Assembly: GCF_025770785.1 (NCBI RefSeq)
Contig: NZ_JANZLA010000001.1
Coordinates: 310,001-374,000 of the forward strand
Length of the DNA: 64,000 nucleotides
DNA from: Cellulomonas sp. SG140
GTDB lineage: Bacteria > Actinomycetota > Actinomycetes > Actinomycetales > Cellulomonadaceae
Direction of reading: 5' to 3'
Of the stretch, positions 25,674 through 34,407 are shown in pieces (positions within the stretch are counted from its first letter, which is position 1; the number at the start of each line of letters is the position of its first letter). The position numbers and the translations under genes are program-made. The notes beneath the pieces are model-generated. The model saw only the letters and a program-made list of their open reading frames with translations, was not told the origin of the DNA and did not search any database.

Positions 25674-27047
25674 ATGACGAGCATGAGCGTGCCGGCGTCC
25701 GCCACCCCTGACGCCGCCCGGCCGCGCGAGCAGCGCGCGGGACCGAACTTCCTCACCGCACCGTTCCACCCCCGGACCTGGCGCGAGCACGGCTACCTGT
25801 GGCTGGTGCTGCTGCTCGCGCCGTTCGCCTTCGCCTACGCGGTGCTGGTGCCGTCGCTGGCGGCCGGGCTGGTGGTGACCGTCGTCGGGCTCGGCCTGGT
25901 CGGCGCGCTGGTGCTCGCCGCACGCGGCTGGGGCGCGATGTACCGGGGGCTGGCGCGGACGCTGCTCGACCAGGAGGTCGCGGAGCCGCACCGGTTCGTC
26001 CGGCCGCGGGGCTTCTGGCGCAGCATCTGGGCGATGCTCGGGGACCTGGACGGCTGGCGGGCGCTGCTGTTCATGCTGGTCGCGTTCCCCGTCGCGATCG
26101 CCGGCTGGGTCTCGAGCATCACGTTCCTGGGCTGGGCGGCCGCCGGGCTGACCTACTGGGTGTGGTACCAGTTCCTCCCCCAGCAGCAGGCGTCCGACGG
26201 CACGTGGCACCGCGGCGCCCAGTTCGGTACCGACTGGTACGCCGACACGACGAGCCGGCTGGTTCTGGTCGCGGCCGGCGGGTTGCTGCTGCTCCTGGTG
26301 TGGCCGTGGGTGCAGCACCTGTTCGCCCTGCTGTTCCGGCTGCTGACGCAGGCTCTGCTGGGTCCGTCCCGCACCAGCGAGCGCGTGGCGGAGCTGCGGG
26401 CGTCGCGGGCGGCGTCGGTCGAGGACGCGGACGCCCGGCTGCGGCGCATCGAGCGGGACCTGCACGACGGCACGCAGGCCCGCCTGGTCGCCGTCGCGAT
26501 GCAGCTCGGCGAGGCGCGCGACCAGCTCAGCTCGGGTGACGCGACCCTCGCGGCCGAGCTGCTGCAGACCGCCCACACCTCCACCAAGGAGGCCCTGACC
26601 GAGCTGCGCGAGATCGCTCGAGGCATCCACCCGCCGGCCCTGGACAGCGGCCTGTCGGTGGCGCTGGAGACGCTCGCCGCCCGGTCGCCGATGCCGGTGC
26701 AGCTGCGCGTCGACCCGGCGGTGGCCGGTGGTGCACCGCTGACGCCGGCAACCGAGTCGATCGCCTACTACACGGTCGCCGAGCTGCTGACCAACGCCGC
26801 CAAGCACTCCGCGGCGCACGTGGTGCGGGTGGACGTGGACCGGGATGCCGACCGCCTGCGGCTGCGCGTGCACGACGACGGTGACGGCGGCGCCGTGGTG
26901 GTGCCGGCGGACGGCACCGGCCTGCGCACCGGCCTCGCCGGGCTGGTCGAGCGGGTGCACGCCGTCGACGGCACGTTCGACCTCTCCAGCCCGGTGGGCG
27001 GCCCTACGGTGGTCACCGTGACCTTGCCGGCCGGTCCGCAGCGGTGA
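25674..27047 (+). CDS. Membrane sensor histidine kinase with N-terminal 'putative sensor' domain
   Basis: A 457-residue protein. An N-terminal domain with about four membrane helices (PFHPRTWREHGYLWLVLL onwards) resembles the actinobacterial putative-sensor family found in LiaS/DesK-like kinases. A HisKA_3 helix follows with the H-box IERDLHDGTQARLVAVAM, then a HATPase domain (VAELLTNAAKHSAAH). It overlaps the downstream regulator by GTGA. Such systems often sense envelope stress; the target here is unknown. Confidence 0.85.
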   Translation: MTSMSVPASATPDAARPREQRAGPNFLTAPFHPRTWREHGYLWLVLLLAPFAFAYAVLVPSLAAGLVVTVVGLGLVGALVLAARGWGAMYRGLARTLLDQEVAEPHRFVRPRGFWRSIWAMLGDLDGWRALLFMLVAFPVAIAGWVSSITFLGWAAAGLTYWVWYQFLPQQQASDGTWHRGAQFGTDWYADTTSRLVLVAAGGLLLLLVWPWVQHLFALLFRLLTQALLGPSRTSERVAELRASRAASVEDADARLRRIERDLHDGTQARLVAVAMQLGEARDQLSSGDATLAAELLQTAHTSTKEALTELREIARGIHPPALDSGLSVALETLAARSPMPVQLRVDPAVAGGAPLTPATESIAYYTVAELLTNAAKHSAAHVVRVDVDRDADRLRLRVHDDGDGGAVVVPADGTGLRTGLAGLVERVHAVDGTFDLSSPVGGPTVVTVTLPAGPQR

Positions 27048-27742
27048 CGCCCACCGACGGCCCGGTGACCACCCGGCCGCTGCGCGTGGTGCTCGCGGAG
27101 GACTCCGTGATCCTGCGCGACGGCCTGGTGGCCCTGCTCGCCCGGCGGGGGCACCAGGTGCTCGCCGCCCTCGGCGACGGCGAGACGCTGGTGCGCGAGG
27201 TCGACGCCCTGATCGCCACCGGGACGCCGCCGGACGTCGTCGTGGCCGACATCCGCATGCCCCCGAACCACACCGACGAGGGCCTGCGCGCGGCTCTGGC
27301 TCTGCGCGCCGCCCATCCGGAGCTCGGCGTGCTCCTGTTCTCGCAGTACGTGGAGACGAGGTACGCCTCGCGGCTGCTCGCCGGGGACGCCCGCGGCGTC
27401 GGCTACCTGCTGAAGGACCGCGTGGCCGACGTCGGCGACTTCGTCGACGCGCTGCGCCGCGTCGCGGACGGGCAGACCGTGCTCGACCCCGAGGTGGTCA
27501 GCCAGCTGCTCAGCTCCTCGACGGCGCGGGACGACGGCGTCGGACGGCTCACGGCGCGCGAGCGCGAGGTGCTCGAGCTGATGGCGCAGGGCCGCTCCAA
27601 CGGTGCCATCGCCGAGCAGCTGTTCCTGTCCTACGGCGCCGTGGAGAAGAACGTCGCGGCGATCTTCACCAAGCTCGGCCTCGAGCCCGACGCGGCCGAC
27701 CACCGGCGCGTGCTGGCGGTGCTGCGGTACCTCGGCGTCTGA
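27044..27742 (+). CDS. LuxR-family response regulator
   Basis: A 232-residue regulator with receiver pocket LAEDS, phospho-acceptor Asp69 in VVVADIRMPP and a LuxR helix-turn-helix (LTAREREVLELMAQGRSNGAIAEQLFLS, split over the two helices). It begins with GTG overlapping the kinase stop, so the two are stoichiometrically coupled. A strong hairpin follows. Confidence 0.88.
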   Translation: MTPTDGPVTTRPLRVVLAEDSVILRDGLVALLARRGHQVLAALGDGETLVREVDALIATGTPPDVVVADIRMPPNHTDEGLRAALALRAAHPELGVLLFSQYVETRYASRLLAGDARGVGYLLKDRVADVGDFVDALRRVADGQTVLDPEVVSQLLSSSTARDDGVGRLTAREREVLELMAQGRSNGAIAEQLFLSYGAVEKNVAAIFTKLGLEPDAADHRRVLAVLRYLGV

Positions 27743-27760
27743 CCGCTGCGCACGCCCTCA

Positions 27761-27807
27761 GCAGCCGGGTGGGCGCGAGGCCTCGAGCCCCGCGCCCACC
27801 CGGTTCT
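27761..27807. terminator. Bidirectional hairpin terminator between regulator and xylanase genes
   Basis: Perfect 13-base arms (27765-27777 and 27791-27803) enclose a 13-base loop; flanking AGCAG/CTGCT adds partial pairing. It lies between two convergent genes and probably terminates both transcripts. Confidence 0.75.
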
Positions 27808-27845
27808 GCTCACCTGCACGGGACCGGGGGTCGGTCCCGCCGTCC

Positions 27846-29021
27846 TCAGCCGCGGTGCGGCGCCCGCGTCGTCCAGAGCACCTGGCGCAGGTCCTGGTAC
27901 TGCGGCTTGGGCTGCAGGTTGTCGTCGAACAGCAGCGCCGCACCCTCACCGGCGAACACCCCGGGGATCCACGAGTTGGAGTCCGCGACGCCCCACACCG
28001 TGTAGGAGATGCAGCTGCGCACCGCGAGGCACGCCTGCAGCGTCTGCTTCCAGTAGGACTCCTGCGTGGCCTGCAGCGCAGGAGTCAGCGGGACGTCGGT
28101 GTACGACCCCGGCTTGGCCGGGTCCGGCTGGACGAAGGTGCGGACGTCCACCTCGGTCAGCGCGACCTTGAGGCCCAGCGCGGCGAACCGCTGCAGGTTG
28201 TTCTGCAGGTCCGGGAACCCGTACTGGGTGTCGAGGTGGCCCTGGAAGCCCACGCCCGCGATCGGCACACCGGCCGCCTGCAGCTGCTGCACGAAGCCGT
28301 ACACCGCGTTGCTCTTCGCCCCGATGAACTCGAGGTTGTAGTCGTTGTAGAACAGCAGCGCGTGCGGATCGGCCTGGTGCGCCCACCGGAAGGCGTCGGC
28401 GATGTAGTCGAGCCCGTTCATGCCGAGCGCCTGGTAGGCCTTGTAGAAGACGTCCTGGCGGGGCGTGCCGTCGTCGTTGAACGCCTCGTTCACCACGTCC
28501 CACTGCCAGATGTGGCCGCGGAAGTGGCTGACCTCGTCGACCACGTGCTTGCGCAGCAGGTCGCGCACCTGCTGCGGCGTGAACGTGGTGGTGGTGCCGT
28601 CGGTCGACAGCCAGGACGGCAGCTGGTTGTGCCACACCAGCGTGTGGCCGCGCACCAGCTGGTGGTTCTCCTGTGCGGCGGCGACGAGGCGGTCCGCGGC
28701 CGCCCAGTCGTACGTGCCCTGGGTCGGCTCGACCAGCTGCCACTTCATGACGTTCTCGGGGGTGACCGTGCTGAACTGCTGGTCGACGATGCGGGTGTAG
28801 GCCGCGTCGGACCCGTACAGGTCCATGTTGACGGCCGTGCCGACCTTCAGCCCGGACCGCATGGCGAGGATGCGCAGGCTGGGCTGGGTGCTCAGCACGC
28901 TGTGGGCGGAACGGTCGGGGGCGTCGGTGCCACGGACGTCCGATGCGGTCGCGGCGGCGGGCGTCGCGGCGAGGGCGACCGCCGCGAGGGCGGCCGCGAG
29001 CAGGGGTTGACGGATGCGCAC
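27846..29021 (-). CDS. Secreted endo-1,4-beta-xylanase, GH10
   Basis: A 391-residue protein. Residues 1-26 form a Sec signal peptide (MRIRQPLLAAALAAVALAAT, cleavage near ATA-SD). The GH10 barrel carries the acid/base Glu179 in WDVVNEAFND and the nucleophile Glu290 in VALTEVDVR, plus the substrate-binding KWQLVEP and LVWHNQLP segments. There is no carbohydrate-binding module or linker. GTG start at 29021 with AAGGAG 6 bases upstream. It hydrolyses xylan outside the cell and is probably controlled by a LacI-type repressor. Confidence 0.95.
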   Translation of the reverse strand: MRIRQPLLAAALAAVALAATPAAATASDVRGTDAPDRSAHSVLSTQPSLRILAMRSGLKVGTAVNMDLYGSDAAYTRIVDQQFSTVTPENVMKWQLVEPTQGTYDWAAADRLVAAAQENHQLVRGHTLVWHNQLPSWLSTDGTTTTFTPQQVRDLLRKHVVDEVSHFRGHIWQWDVVNEAFNDDGTPRQDVFYKAYQALGMNGLDYIADAFRWAHQADPHALLFYNDYNLEFIGAKSNAVYGFVQQLQAAGVPIAGVGFQGHLDTQYGFPDLQNNLQRFAALGLKVALTEVDVRTFVQPDPAKPGSYTDVPLTPALQATQESYWKQTLQACLAVRSCISYTVWGVADSNSWIPGVFAGEGAALLFDDNLQPKPQYQDLRQVLWTTRAPHRG

Positions 29022-29087
29022 TGCGTGCTCCTTTGCAGCAGAGGGCTGCGCCCCAGGACATGACGCAGGGGACGCCGCCGGCGTTTC

Positions 29088-29145
29088 GATAACGTTTTAC
29101 ATCCGGATGTGCCTCGACAGTAGGTGCGGTCCCGACGCCGGTCAA
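29088..29145 (-). promoter_or_regulatory. Xylanase promoter with LacI-type operator
   Basis: On the minus strand, TTGACC (29140-29145) and TACTGT (29117-29122) are separated by exactly 17 bases, a good sigma-70 type promoter. Just downstream lie a perfect palindrome ACATCCGGATGT (29099-29110) and GTAAAACGTTATC (29088-29100), whose AACGTT core is typical of LacI-family operators. A repressor bound there would block transcription just after initiation. No LacI gene is inside the window. Confidence 0.6.
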
Positions 29146-29230
29146 CCGGAACGACCAGGCGAGTCATGAGCATCGTGACAGCGCTGTTCGGCGGGTCCGG
29201 GGGCGCCGGACGACCACAGGCGTTGTGACC

Positions 29231-30463
29231 TCAGGCGATGCCCGACAACCCTGCCCCGGCGAGCCACCGCTGCACTCCCCGGGCCGCGACCGCACCGGTG
29301 CTGAAGCACCCCTGCAGCAGGTAGCCGCCCGTCGGCGCCTCCCAGTCGAGCATCTCGCCGGCGACGAAGGTGCCCGGCAGCCGGTGCAGCATGAGCTGCT
29401 CGTCCACCTCCGACCACGCCACGCCGCCCGCGGTGGAGATCGCCCGGTCGATCGGCATGGTGCCCGTCACCACCACCGGCACGGCCTTGACCAGGGCGGC
29501 CGTCACCGCCGGGTCCGTCGGGAGCCCGCCGCCGGCCTCCCACAGCAGCGCCGTGGACACGGCGTCGAGCCCGATGCTGCGGCGCAGCCAGGACGGTGCC
29601 GAGTCCTTGGCCCGGCGGCGGGACAGCCGCTGCTCGAGCTCGGTGACCGTCAGGTCGGGCCGCAGGTCGACGTGCAGCACGCACCGCCCGTCGGCGTCCA
29701 GCGCCTCGCGGATCGGCACCCCGACGGCATACACCGGTCCACCCTCGAGCCCGGCGGCGGTGACCATCGCGTCCCCCGTTGCCGTGCCCGTCCGCCCGGC
29801 CACCGTCAGCGCCACGTGCTTGAGCGGCACGCCGGCGAATCGGTCGGCGAACACGGGCGACCACCCCACCCGCACGCCGACGTTCGCCGGCCGGAGCGCC
29901 CGGACCTGCACGCCGCGTCCGGCGAGCAGCGGAACCCAGCCGCCGTCCGAGCCGAGCCGGGGCCACGACGCACCGCCGAGCGCGAGCACGGTGGCATCGG
30001 CCCGAACCTCCGTCGGCACGCCGCCGGCGTCGACGAAGCTCAGGTCGCCGTCCCGCGTCCAGCCCGTCCACCGCTCCCGCGTCCGGACCTGCACCCCGAG
30101 CCCCGCGAGCCGCGCGAGCCAGGCGCGGACCAGCGGGACGGCCCGGAACGACGCGGGGAACACCCGCCCGCTCGACCCGACGAACGTCGGCTCGCCCAGG
30201 TCGGCGCACCACCGGCGGAGCGCGTCGGGGCCGAAGTCCGCCAGCATCGGGTCGAGGCGGTCCGCCGACGGGCCGTACCGGGTGCGGAACCGGTCGAGCG
30301 GCTCCGAATGGGTGATGTTGAGGCCTCCGTGGCCCGCCATCAGCAGCTTGCGCGCCACCGACGGCATGCGGTCGTGCACCGTGACGTCGACCCCGGCGGC
30401 CGCCAGCCGCTCGGCCGCCATCAGCCCGGCGGGTCCCCCGCCCACGACGTGGACGACCGTCAC
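29231..30463 (-). CDS. BaiN/HI0933-like NAD(P)/FAD-dependent oxidoreductase
   Basis: A 410-residue flavoprotein (TIGR03862-like). The N-terminal FAD motif is HVVGGGPAGLMAAERLAAAG; MAGHGGLNITHSEPL and the C-terminal TGGYLLQGCFSTGAVAARGV are characteristic of the family. Its reaction is not established for this subgroup. It begins at GTG 30463, overlapping the stop of the upstream methyltransferase-like gene, so the two form an operon. The 208-base gap up to the xylanase start contains only the xylanase promoter. Confidence 0.82.
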   Translation of the reverse strand: MTVVHVVGGGPAGLMAAERLAAAGVDVTVHDRMPSVARKLLMAGHGGLNITHSEPLDRFRTRYGPSADRLDPMLADFGPDALRRWCADLGEPTFVGSSGRVFPASFRAVPLVRAWLARLAGLGVQVRTRERWTGWTRDGDLSFVDAGGVPTEVRADATVLALGGASWPRLGSDGGWVPLLAGRGVQVRALRPANVGVRVGWSPVFADRFAGVPLKHVALTVAGRTGTATGDAMVTAAGLEGGPVYAVGVPIREALDADGRCVLHVDLRPDLTVTELEQRLSRRRAKDSAPSWLRRSIGLDAVSTALLWEAGGGLPTDPAVTAALVKAVPVVVTGTMPIDRAISTAGGVAWSEVDEQLMLHRLPGTFVAGEMLDWEAPTGGYLLQGCFSTGAVAARGVQRWLAGAGLSGIA

Positions 30464-30963
30464 CGGCGGGGCCAGCGCGGCACGAACCGCGGCGTCCGGG
30501 CCGCGTACTCCGGGTACGCCGCGAACCGCCGGGCCAGGCGGACCTCCTCCCACCGGGCCTTCACGGTGAGCAGGACGACGAGGCCCGCGAACGCGAGCGC
30601 ACGCCGGCCGCTGCCGGTGGCGACGACGTACGAGCCCGAGGCGAGCAGCAGCCCGGTGTAGATCGGGTGCCGCACCACCCGGTACAGGCCCCCGGTGCGC
30701 AGCTGCGCGTGCTCGTTGGGGATGGGCACGGCGGTCAGGCCGCGGCCGAGCGCCGTGCCGCCGAGCAGCATGACGACGACGCCCGCGAGCACCCCGAGCA
30801 GCCCCAGCAGCCGCAGCCAGGCCGGCACCGGCCAGCCCCAGCCGCCCGGCAGGAACGCGATCAGCGCCAGGAGGAGGAACTGCGCCGCGACCAGCAGCCG
30901 GGCCGTGCGCACCTCATCGGCGGAGAAGGTGTCGCCCTCGCCGGGCGGACCGCTGGTCGTCAC
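30460..30963 (-). CDS. Isoprenylcysteine carboxyl methyltransferase-like membrane protein
   Basis: A 167-residue protein with four or five membrane helices. The C-terminal LYRVVRHPIYTGLLLASGSY followed by a charged RWEEVRLARRFAAYPEYAAR segment is the ICMT/PEMT S-adenosylmethionine-binding signature. The bacterial substrate is unknown. GTG start. It is co-transcribed with the BaiN-like flavoprotein. Confidence 0.8.
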   Translation of the reverse strand: MTTSGPPGEGDTFSADEVRTARLLVAAQFLLLALIAFLPGGWGWPVPAWLRLLGLLGVLAGVVVMLLGGTALGRGLTAVPIPNEHAQLRTGGLYRVVRHPIYTGLLLASGSYVVATGSGRRALAFAGLVVLLTVKARWEEVRLARRFAAYPEYAARTPRFVPRWPRR

Positions 30964-30990
30964 CGGCTCATGATGCCGGAGCGCCGCGGG

Positions 30991-31221
30991 TCAGTGGTCC
31001 GCGACCGCGTCCTCCAGCCACAGGGCGCGGCGCGGGCACGCCCGCACGGCGCGCCGCGCCTGTCGGGTCGCGGCACCGGGCTCGAGCTGCCCGGCCAGCA
31101 CCGGGTAGCCCCAGCGGTCCAGCGTGACGCTCCGGTCGGCGAGCTGCGCGCACAGGCCGACGCCGGCGCAAGCCACCGGGTCGACGCGCAGCCGCAGGGC
31201 GGTCGTGGCGGCGCGGCTCAC
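30991..31221 (-). CDS. Small [3Fe-4S]-type ferredoxin
   Basis: A 76-residue ferredoxin with three cluster cysteines: C18 and C24 (CAGVGLC, one non-Cys where a [4Fe-4S] protein has its second Cys) and C62 (ACP). The pattern indicates a [3Fe-4S] or loosely held [4Fe-4S] cluster, as in actinobacterial P450-partner ferredoxins. GTG start overlaps the stop of the NuoF-like gene. It is the last gene of the electron-transfer operon and the likely soluble carrier. Confidence 0.85.
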   Translation of the reverse strand: MSRAATTALRLRVDPVACAGVGLCAQLADRSVTLDRWGYPVLAGQLEPGAATRQARRAVRACPRRALWLEDAVADH

Positions 31222-32501
31222 CGGCGCACCCCCGGCACCGGGACGTCCGCCCGGGACGAGCCGTCGGTGCAGGGCCCGCCGGCGAGGTGCGCCGCCACGT
31301 CCGCCTCGAAGGTCGCGACGGCGGAGGCGACCAGCCGCGTCGCACCGTCCGGGTGGTGGCAGGCGCCGCGGCCCTCCACCGCCCAGGCGTCGTCGAGCAC
31401 CGCTCCGACGCCGCCGCCACGCCCGTCGGCGAGCGCCCGGAAGGAGTCGGCGAGCGCCGGCAGACCCAGTCGGCACGGGCCGCACTGACGGGCGCTCATC
31501 GAGGCGAGGTAGTCGACCAGGTCCGCCGTCGCGCGCAGCCCGCACCGGCCCGGGGCCAAGGGCATCACCACTCCGGCGCCGAGCGTCAGCCCCTCGGCGC
31601 GCAGCGCGCGCTCGTCCAGCGGCAGGTGCGCCAGCCGCTCCCAGGGCGCCCACAGGCCTCCGTACCCGCCGAGCAGCACCGCCTCGGGTGCGGACGGCCA
31701 GCCGAGACCGCCGAGCAGCTGTCCGAACGTGGTGGACTGCTCCACCTCGACCACCACCCGCTCGGTGCCGAGCACCGAGAGCAGCCGAGTCGTGGACGGG
31801 GCGTGACCGCGGGCCAGCAGGGCCAGCCGCGCCAGGGTCTCGACGTTGTGCACCAGCGTCCGGGGTGCCCGGGGGTCGCGGGGTCGGCGGCGGACGGTCG
31901 GCAGCGCGGAGCCGCCCTGCACGGCACCGGCGATCGCGCTCGACTCACCGGCGAGGTAGTGCACCGGACCCATCAGCACGTCGACGCGGTGCCGCGCATC
32001 GCTCCACCGCCGCTCGTCGAGGGCGGCCAGGACGGCCCGACGCCCGCCGTCGTCGTCACCGTGCAGCCACACGACGGCGCGCTGGGCGCCCAGGGCCTCC
32101 GCGGTGAGCATCAGGCCGTCGAGCACCAGGTGCGGACGCTGGCGCAGCAGGGTGCCGTCCTTGCCGGCCACCGGTTCGCTCTCCGCGCCGTTGGCCACGA
32201 CGGTCAGCGGTCCGACCCCGGCCGCGAGCGCCCGCCACCGCAGAGCGGCGGGCACGTGGGCGCCACCGTGCCCCGTCAGGCCCGTGCGCTCGAGCAGGTC
32301 GACGAGCCCGGGGTCGCCGAGCGGCCGGGGGCCCAGCCGGTCGAGGTGCACCGCCAGGGGTTCCGCCGCGACGGGGTGCACCGGGTCGGCAGGGCCGGAG
32401 GTGCGCAGCCGCACGTCCCGCAGCAGCAGGCGGTGCGCCCCGTCGGCGGGGGCCCCGACGGTGCCGCCCGGCAGCATCGGGAACGTCGTCAGGCCGCTCA
32501 T
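31218..32501 (-). CDS. NuoF-like NADH dehydrogenase subunit (FMN/SLBB/Fe-S protein)
   Basis: A 427-residue relative of the complex I 51-kDa subunit. A Gly-rich FMN/NADH segment (GLTGHGGAHVP) and ANGAESEPVAGKDGTLL correspond to NuoF's nucleotide-binding core, and LVHNVETLARLALL is conserved. The C-terminal cluster region reads SARQCGPC (C340, C343) with a later CHHPDG. The first Cys of the NuoF CxxCxxC is Ala here (residue 337). No other complex I genes are nearby; instead it pairs with a ferredoxin and a cytochrome-b-like protein. It probably links NAD(P)H or ferredoxin to membrane electron transfer. Confidence 0.8.
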   Translation of the reverse strand: MSGLTTFPMLPGGTVGAPADGAHRLLLRDVRLRTSGPADPVHPVAAEPLAVHLDRLGPRPLGDPGLVDLLERTGLTGHGGAHVPAALRWRALAAGVGPLTVVANGAESEPVAGKDGTLLRQRPHLVLDGLMLTAEALGAQRAVVWLHGDDDGGRRAVLAALDERRWSDARHRVDVLMGPVHYLAGESSAIAGAVQGGSALPTVRRRPRDPRAPRTLVHNVETLARLALLARGHAPSTTRLLSVLGTERVVVEVEQSTTFGQLLGGLGWPSAPEAVLLGGYGGLWAPWERLAHLPLDERALRAEGLTLGAGVVMPLAPGRCGLRATADLVDYLASMSARQCGPCRLGLPALADSFRALADGRGGGVGAVLDDAWAVEGRGACHHPDGATRLVASAVATFEADVAAHLAGGPCTDGSSRADVPVPGVRR

Positions 32502-33322
32502 CGCCACGGTCCGCGTCCCACCACGGGGATCTGGCGCGTCGGAGCCGTGTCCCGCGCCGGCTCGTCCCGCGGACCCGCCTCGGGCAGCACGCCGCCGCGC
32601 CGGGCGGAGGTGTCCCCCGGCGCCCCGGCAGGCCGCGGCGCCGGCACCCGCTGCAGGTCCCGCGCGAGCTCGCCGACCTCGTCCGCCGGCGTCCGGGCGG
32701 CGTAGCGGGTCACCGCGAGCGCGACGACGGCGCACCCCGTGCCGACGTAGAAGCCGCGCAGGGCGACGACGTCGGAGCCGGCCAGCACGCTGTGCGCCCA
32801 GACGAGCACGAGCAGCGCCGCCGCGACCTTGTGCACCGGCCACCACAGCCGCCCGACCCGGCCGGCGAACCGGGCGGTCAGGCCCGTGACCAGGCCGGCC
32901 CACGCCGCGATCACGCCGAGGCTGACGGGCACCGGTCGGTACCGCGCCGCCATCGGCAGCAGCGCGCCGACCCAGCCGACCTTCGCCCACGGGTCCGTGG
33001 CCAGCACCACCACGTGCAGCACGGTGAAGGCCAGGGTGAACGTGGCGATGCTCGCGTGCAGCGCCAGGCGCGTCCGGGCGGAGGGCCGGCGCAGGTGCCG
33101 GGCCCAGGGGTGGGCCAGCAGGATCCCGGTGCTCACCAGCAGGAGCAGGAGCATGTAGGACGTCAACCCGGCGGCGCGGCCGAGCACCCAGTGCGCGGTG
33201 CGGCCGCCGGCCGCGTCGAGCACCAGCCGACCGACCGCGACCAGGCTCACCGCCGTGGCCACCACCAGGGCGGCGGTGGCGACGCGCAGCAGCGCGGTGC
33301 CGGGCTCCGGCGGCCGGTTCAC
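32498..33322 (-). CDS. Ferric-reductase-like transmembrane cytochrome b protein
   Basis: A 274-residue protein with about six membrane helices of the ferric reductase-like domain. Four histidines are placed as two stacked pairs: H89/H103 and H164/H177 (LHASIATFTLAFTVLH and VHKVAAALLVLVWAH). That is the arrangement for two b haems crossing the membrane. A Pro/Arg-rich cytosolic tail of about 65 residues follows, without FAD/NAD domains. Electrons therefore must come from a partner, most simply the NuoF-like protein or ferredoxin encoded next. GTG start overlaps the apbE stop. Confidence 0.82.
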   Translation of the reverse strand: MNRPPEPGTALLRVATAALVVATAVSLVAVGRLVLDAAGGRTAHWVLGRAAGLTSYMLLLLLVSTGILLAHPWARHLRRPSARTRLALHASIATFTLAFTVLHVVVLATDPWAKVGWVGALLPMAARYRPVPVSLGVIAAWAGLVTGLTARFAGRVGRLWWPVHKVAAALLVLVWAHSVLAGSDVVALRGFYVGTGCAVVALAVTRYAARTPADEVGELARDLQRVPAPRPAGAPGDTSARRGGVLPEAGPRDEPARDTAPTRQIPVVGRGPWR

Positions 33323-34407
33323 GCGGCGCGCCAGACGACGTAGGGCTCCATGGCCACCGACACCCGGACCTCCCCGGTGTCCGTCACCCAGGCGGCTGCG
33401 AGCTCCCGCACGTGCGCCTGCGCCTCCACCTCGACGGCGCCGGCGAGGAACAGCGTCTTGCTCCAGACCTCGGCCCACACCGGGTCGCGGTGCACAACCG
33501 TGACCGCCGCCAGGCCGGGGCCGCCCGGCCGGCCGGTACGGGGGTCGACCAGGTGGTGCACCGGCGTGCCGTCCGGCGCCGACCAGCGCCGGCGGCGGAT
33601 CGAGGACGTCGCGCACGCCCGGTCGGACAGCGAGAGCACCAGCACCGGGTCCGCCCCGCCGTGCGGGTCCTCGACGCCGACCTTCCAGCCGTCGCCCTCC
33701 GGCCCGTCGCCGCCGAGCCACTCGTCGCCGCCGGCGTCCACCAGCACGGCGCTGCCGGCACCCGCGAGCGCGCGTGCGGCGCGCCGCACGGCGAACCCCT
33801 TGCCGATCCCGCCGAGGTCGATCGGGGAGCCGTCCAGGTGCACGAGCCGACGGTCGGCGCCGTCCTCTCCCGGGAGCACCGCCACCCGCCACTGGGCCGC
33901 GGTGCCGGACGTCGGGCTGATCGGCGGGACGGTGGCCGGAACGGCCGTGCCGGCCAGGCCGGTCGCCGGCTCGATCGGGGGAAGCGCCGACGGCACGGTC
34001 GTGGACGCCGCCGTCGTCGACCACTCCGGGCGACCGTCCCGCACCCCGGCGCCGGGCGCGCCGACCAGCTGGTCGAACGTGCGGTCGTAGCCCCATGCCA
34101 CCAGCCGGTCGAGCACCCGCGGGTCGAACAGGCCGCCGGTCGCACGGTGCGCGCGCTCGGCCTCCTCGAGCGCCTCCGCGAGCACCCCGGGCACCAGGTG
34201 CCACGACGAGGGCTGCGCGTTGAGCCGGGACAGGGCCGACGTCGCCTCGAACCGCGTCAGGTGCGTGGCGACGGACCGGATCGCGGCGCAGGCCGCCTCG
34301 ACCGCCCGCGACGCGTCCGGACCGGGGTCGACCACGCGCACCTCCACGTCGCTGGCCATCGACCGGAACGCCGCGCTCAGCTGGTGCGACCCGGCGGTCA
34401 CCGTCAT
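33319..34407 (-). CDS. apbE: FAD:protein FMN transferase (ApbE)
   Basis: A 362-residue ApbE family enzyme, which attaches FMN covalently to Thr/Ser of target proteins outside the membrane. MASDVEVRVVD, LGGIGKGFAVRRA, VDAGGD and the HHLVDPRTGRPG segment are conserved. A proline/threonine-rich insertion (about residues 125-165) is unusual. There is no obvious signal peptide. No FMN_bind-domain target is encoded in the window, which is odd for a gene in a ferric-reductase operon. Confidence 0.9.
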   Translation of the reverse strand: MTVTAGSHQLSAAFRSMASDVEVRVVDPGPDASRAVEAACAAIRSVATHLTRFEATSALSRLNAQPSSWHLVPGVLAEALEEAERAHRATGGLFDPRVLDRLVAWGYDRTFDQLVGAPGAGVRDGRPEWSTTAASTTVPSALPPIEPATGLAGTAVPATVPPISPTSGTAAQWRVAVLPGEDGADRRLVHLDGSPIDLGGIGKGFAVRRAARALAGAGSAVLVDAGGDEWLGGDGPEGDGWKVGVEDPHGGADPVLVLSLSDRACATSSIRRRRWSAPDGTPVHHLVDPRTGRPGGPGLAAVTVVHRDPVWAEVWSKTLFLAGAVEVEAQAHVRELAAAWVTDTGEVRVSVAMEPYVVWRAA

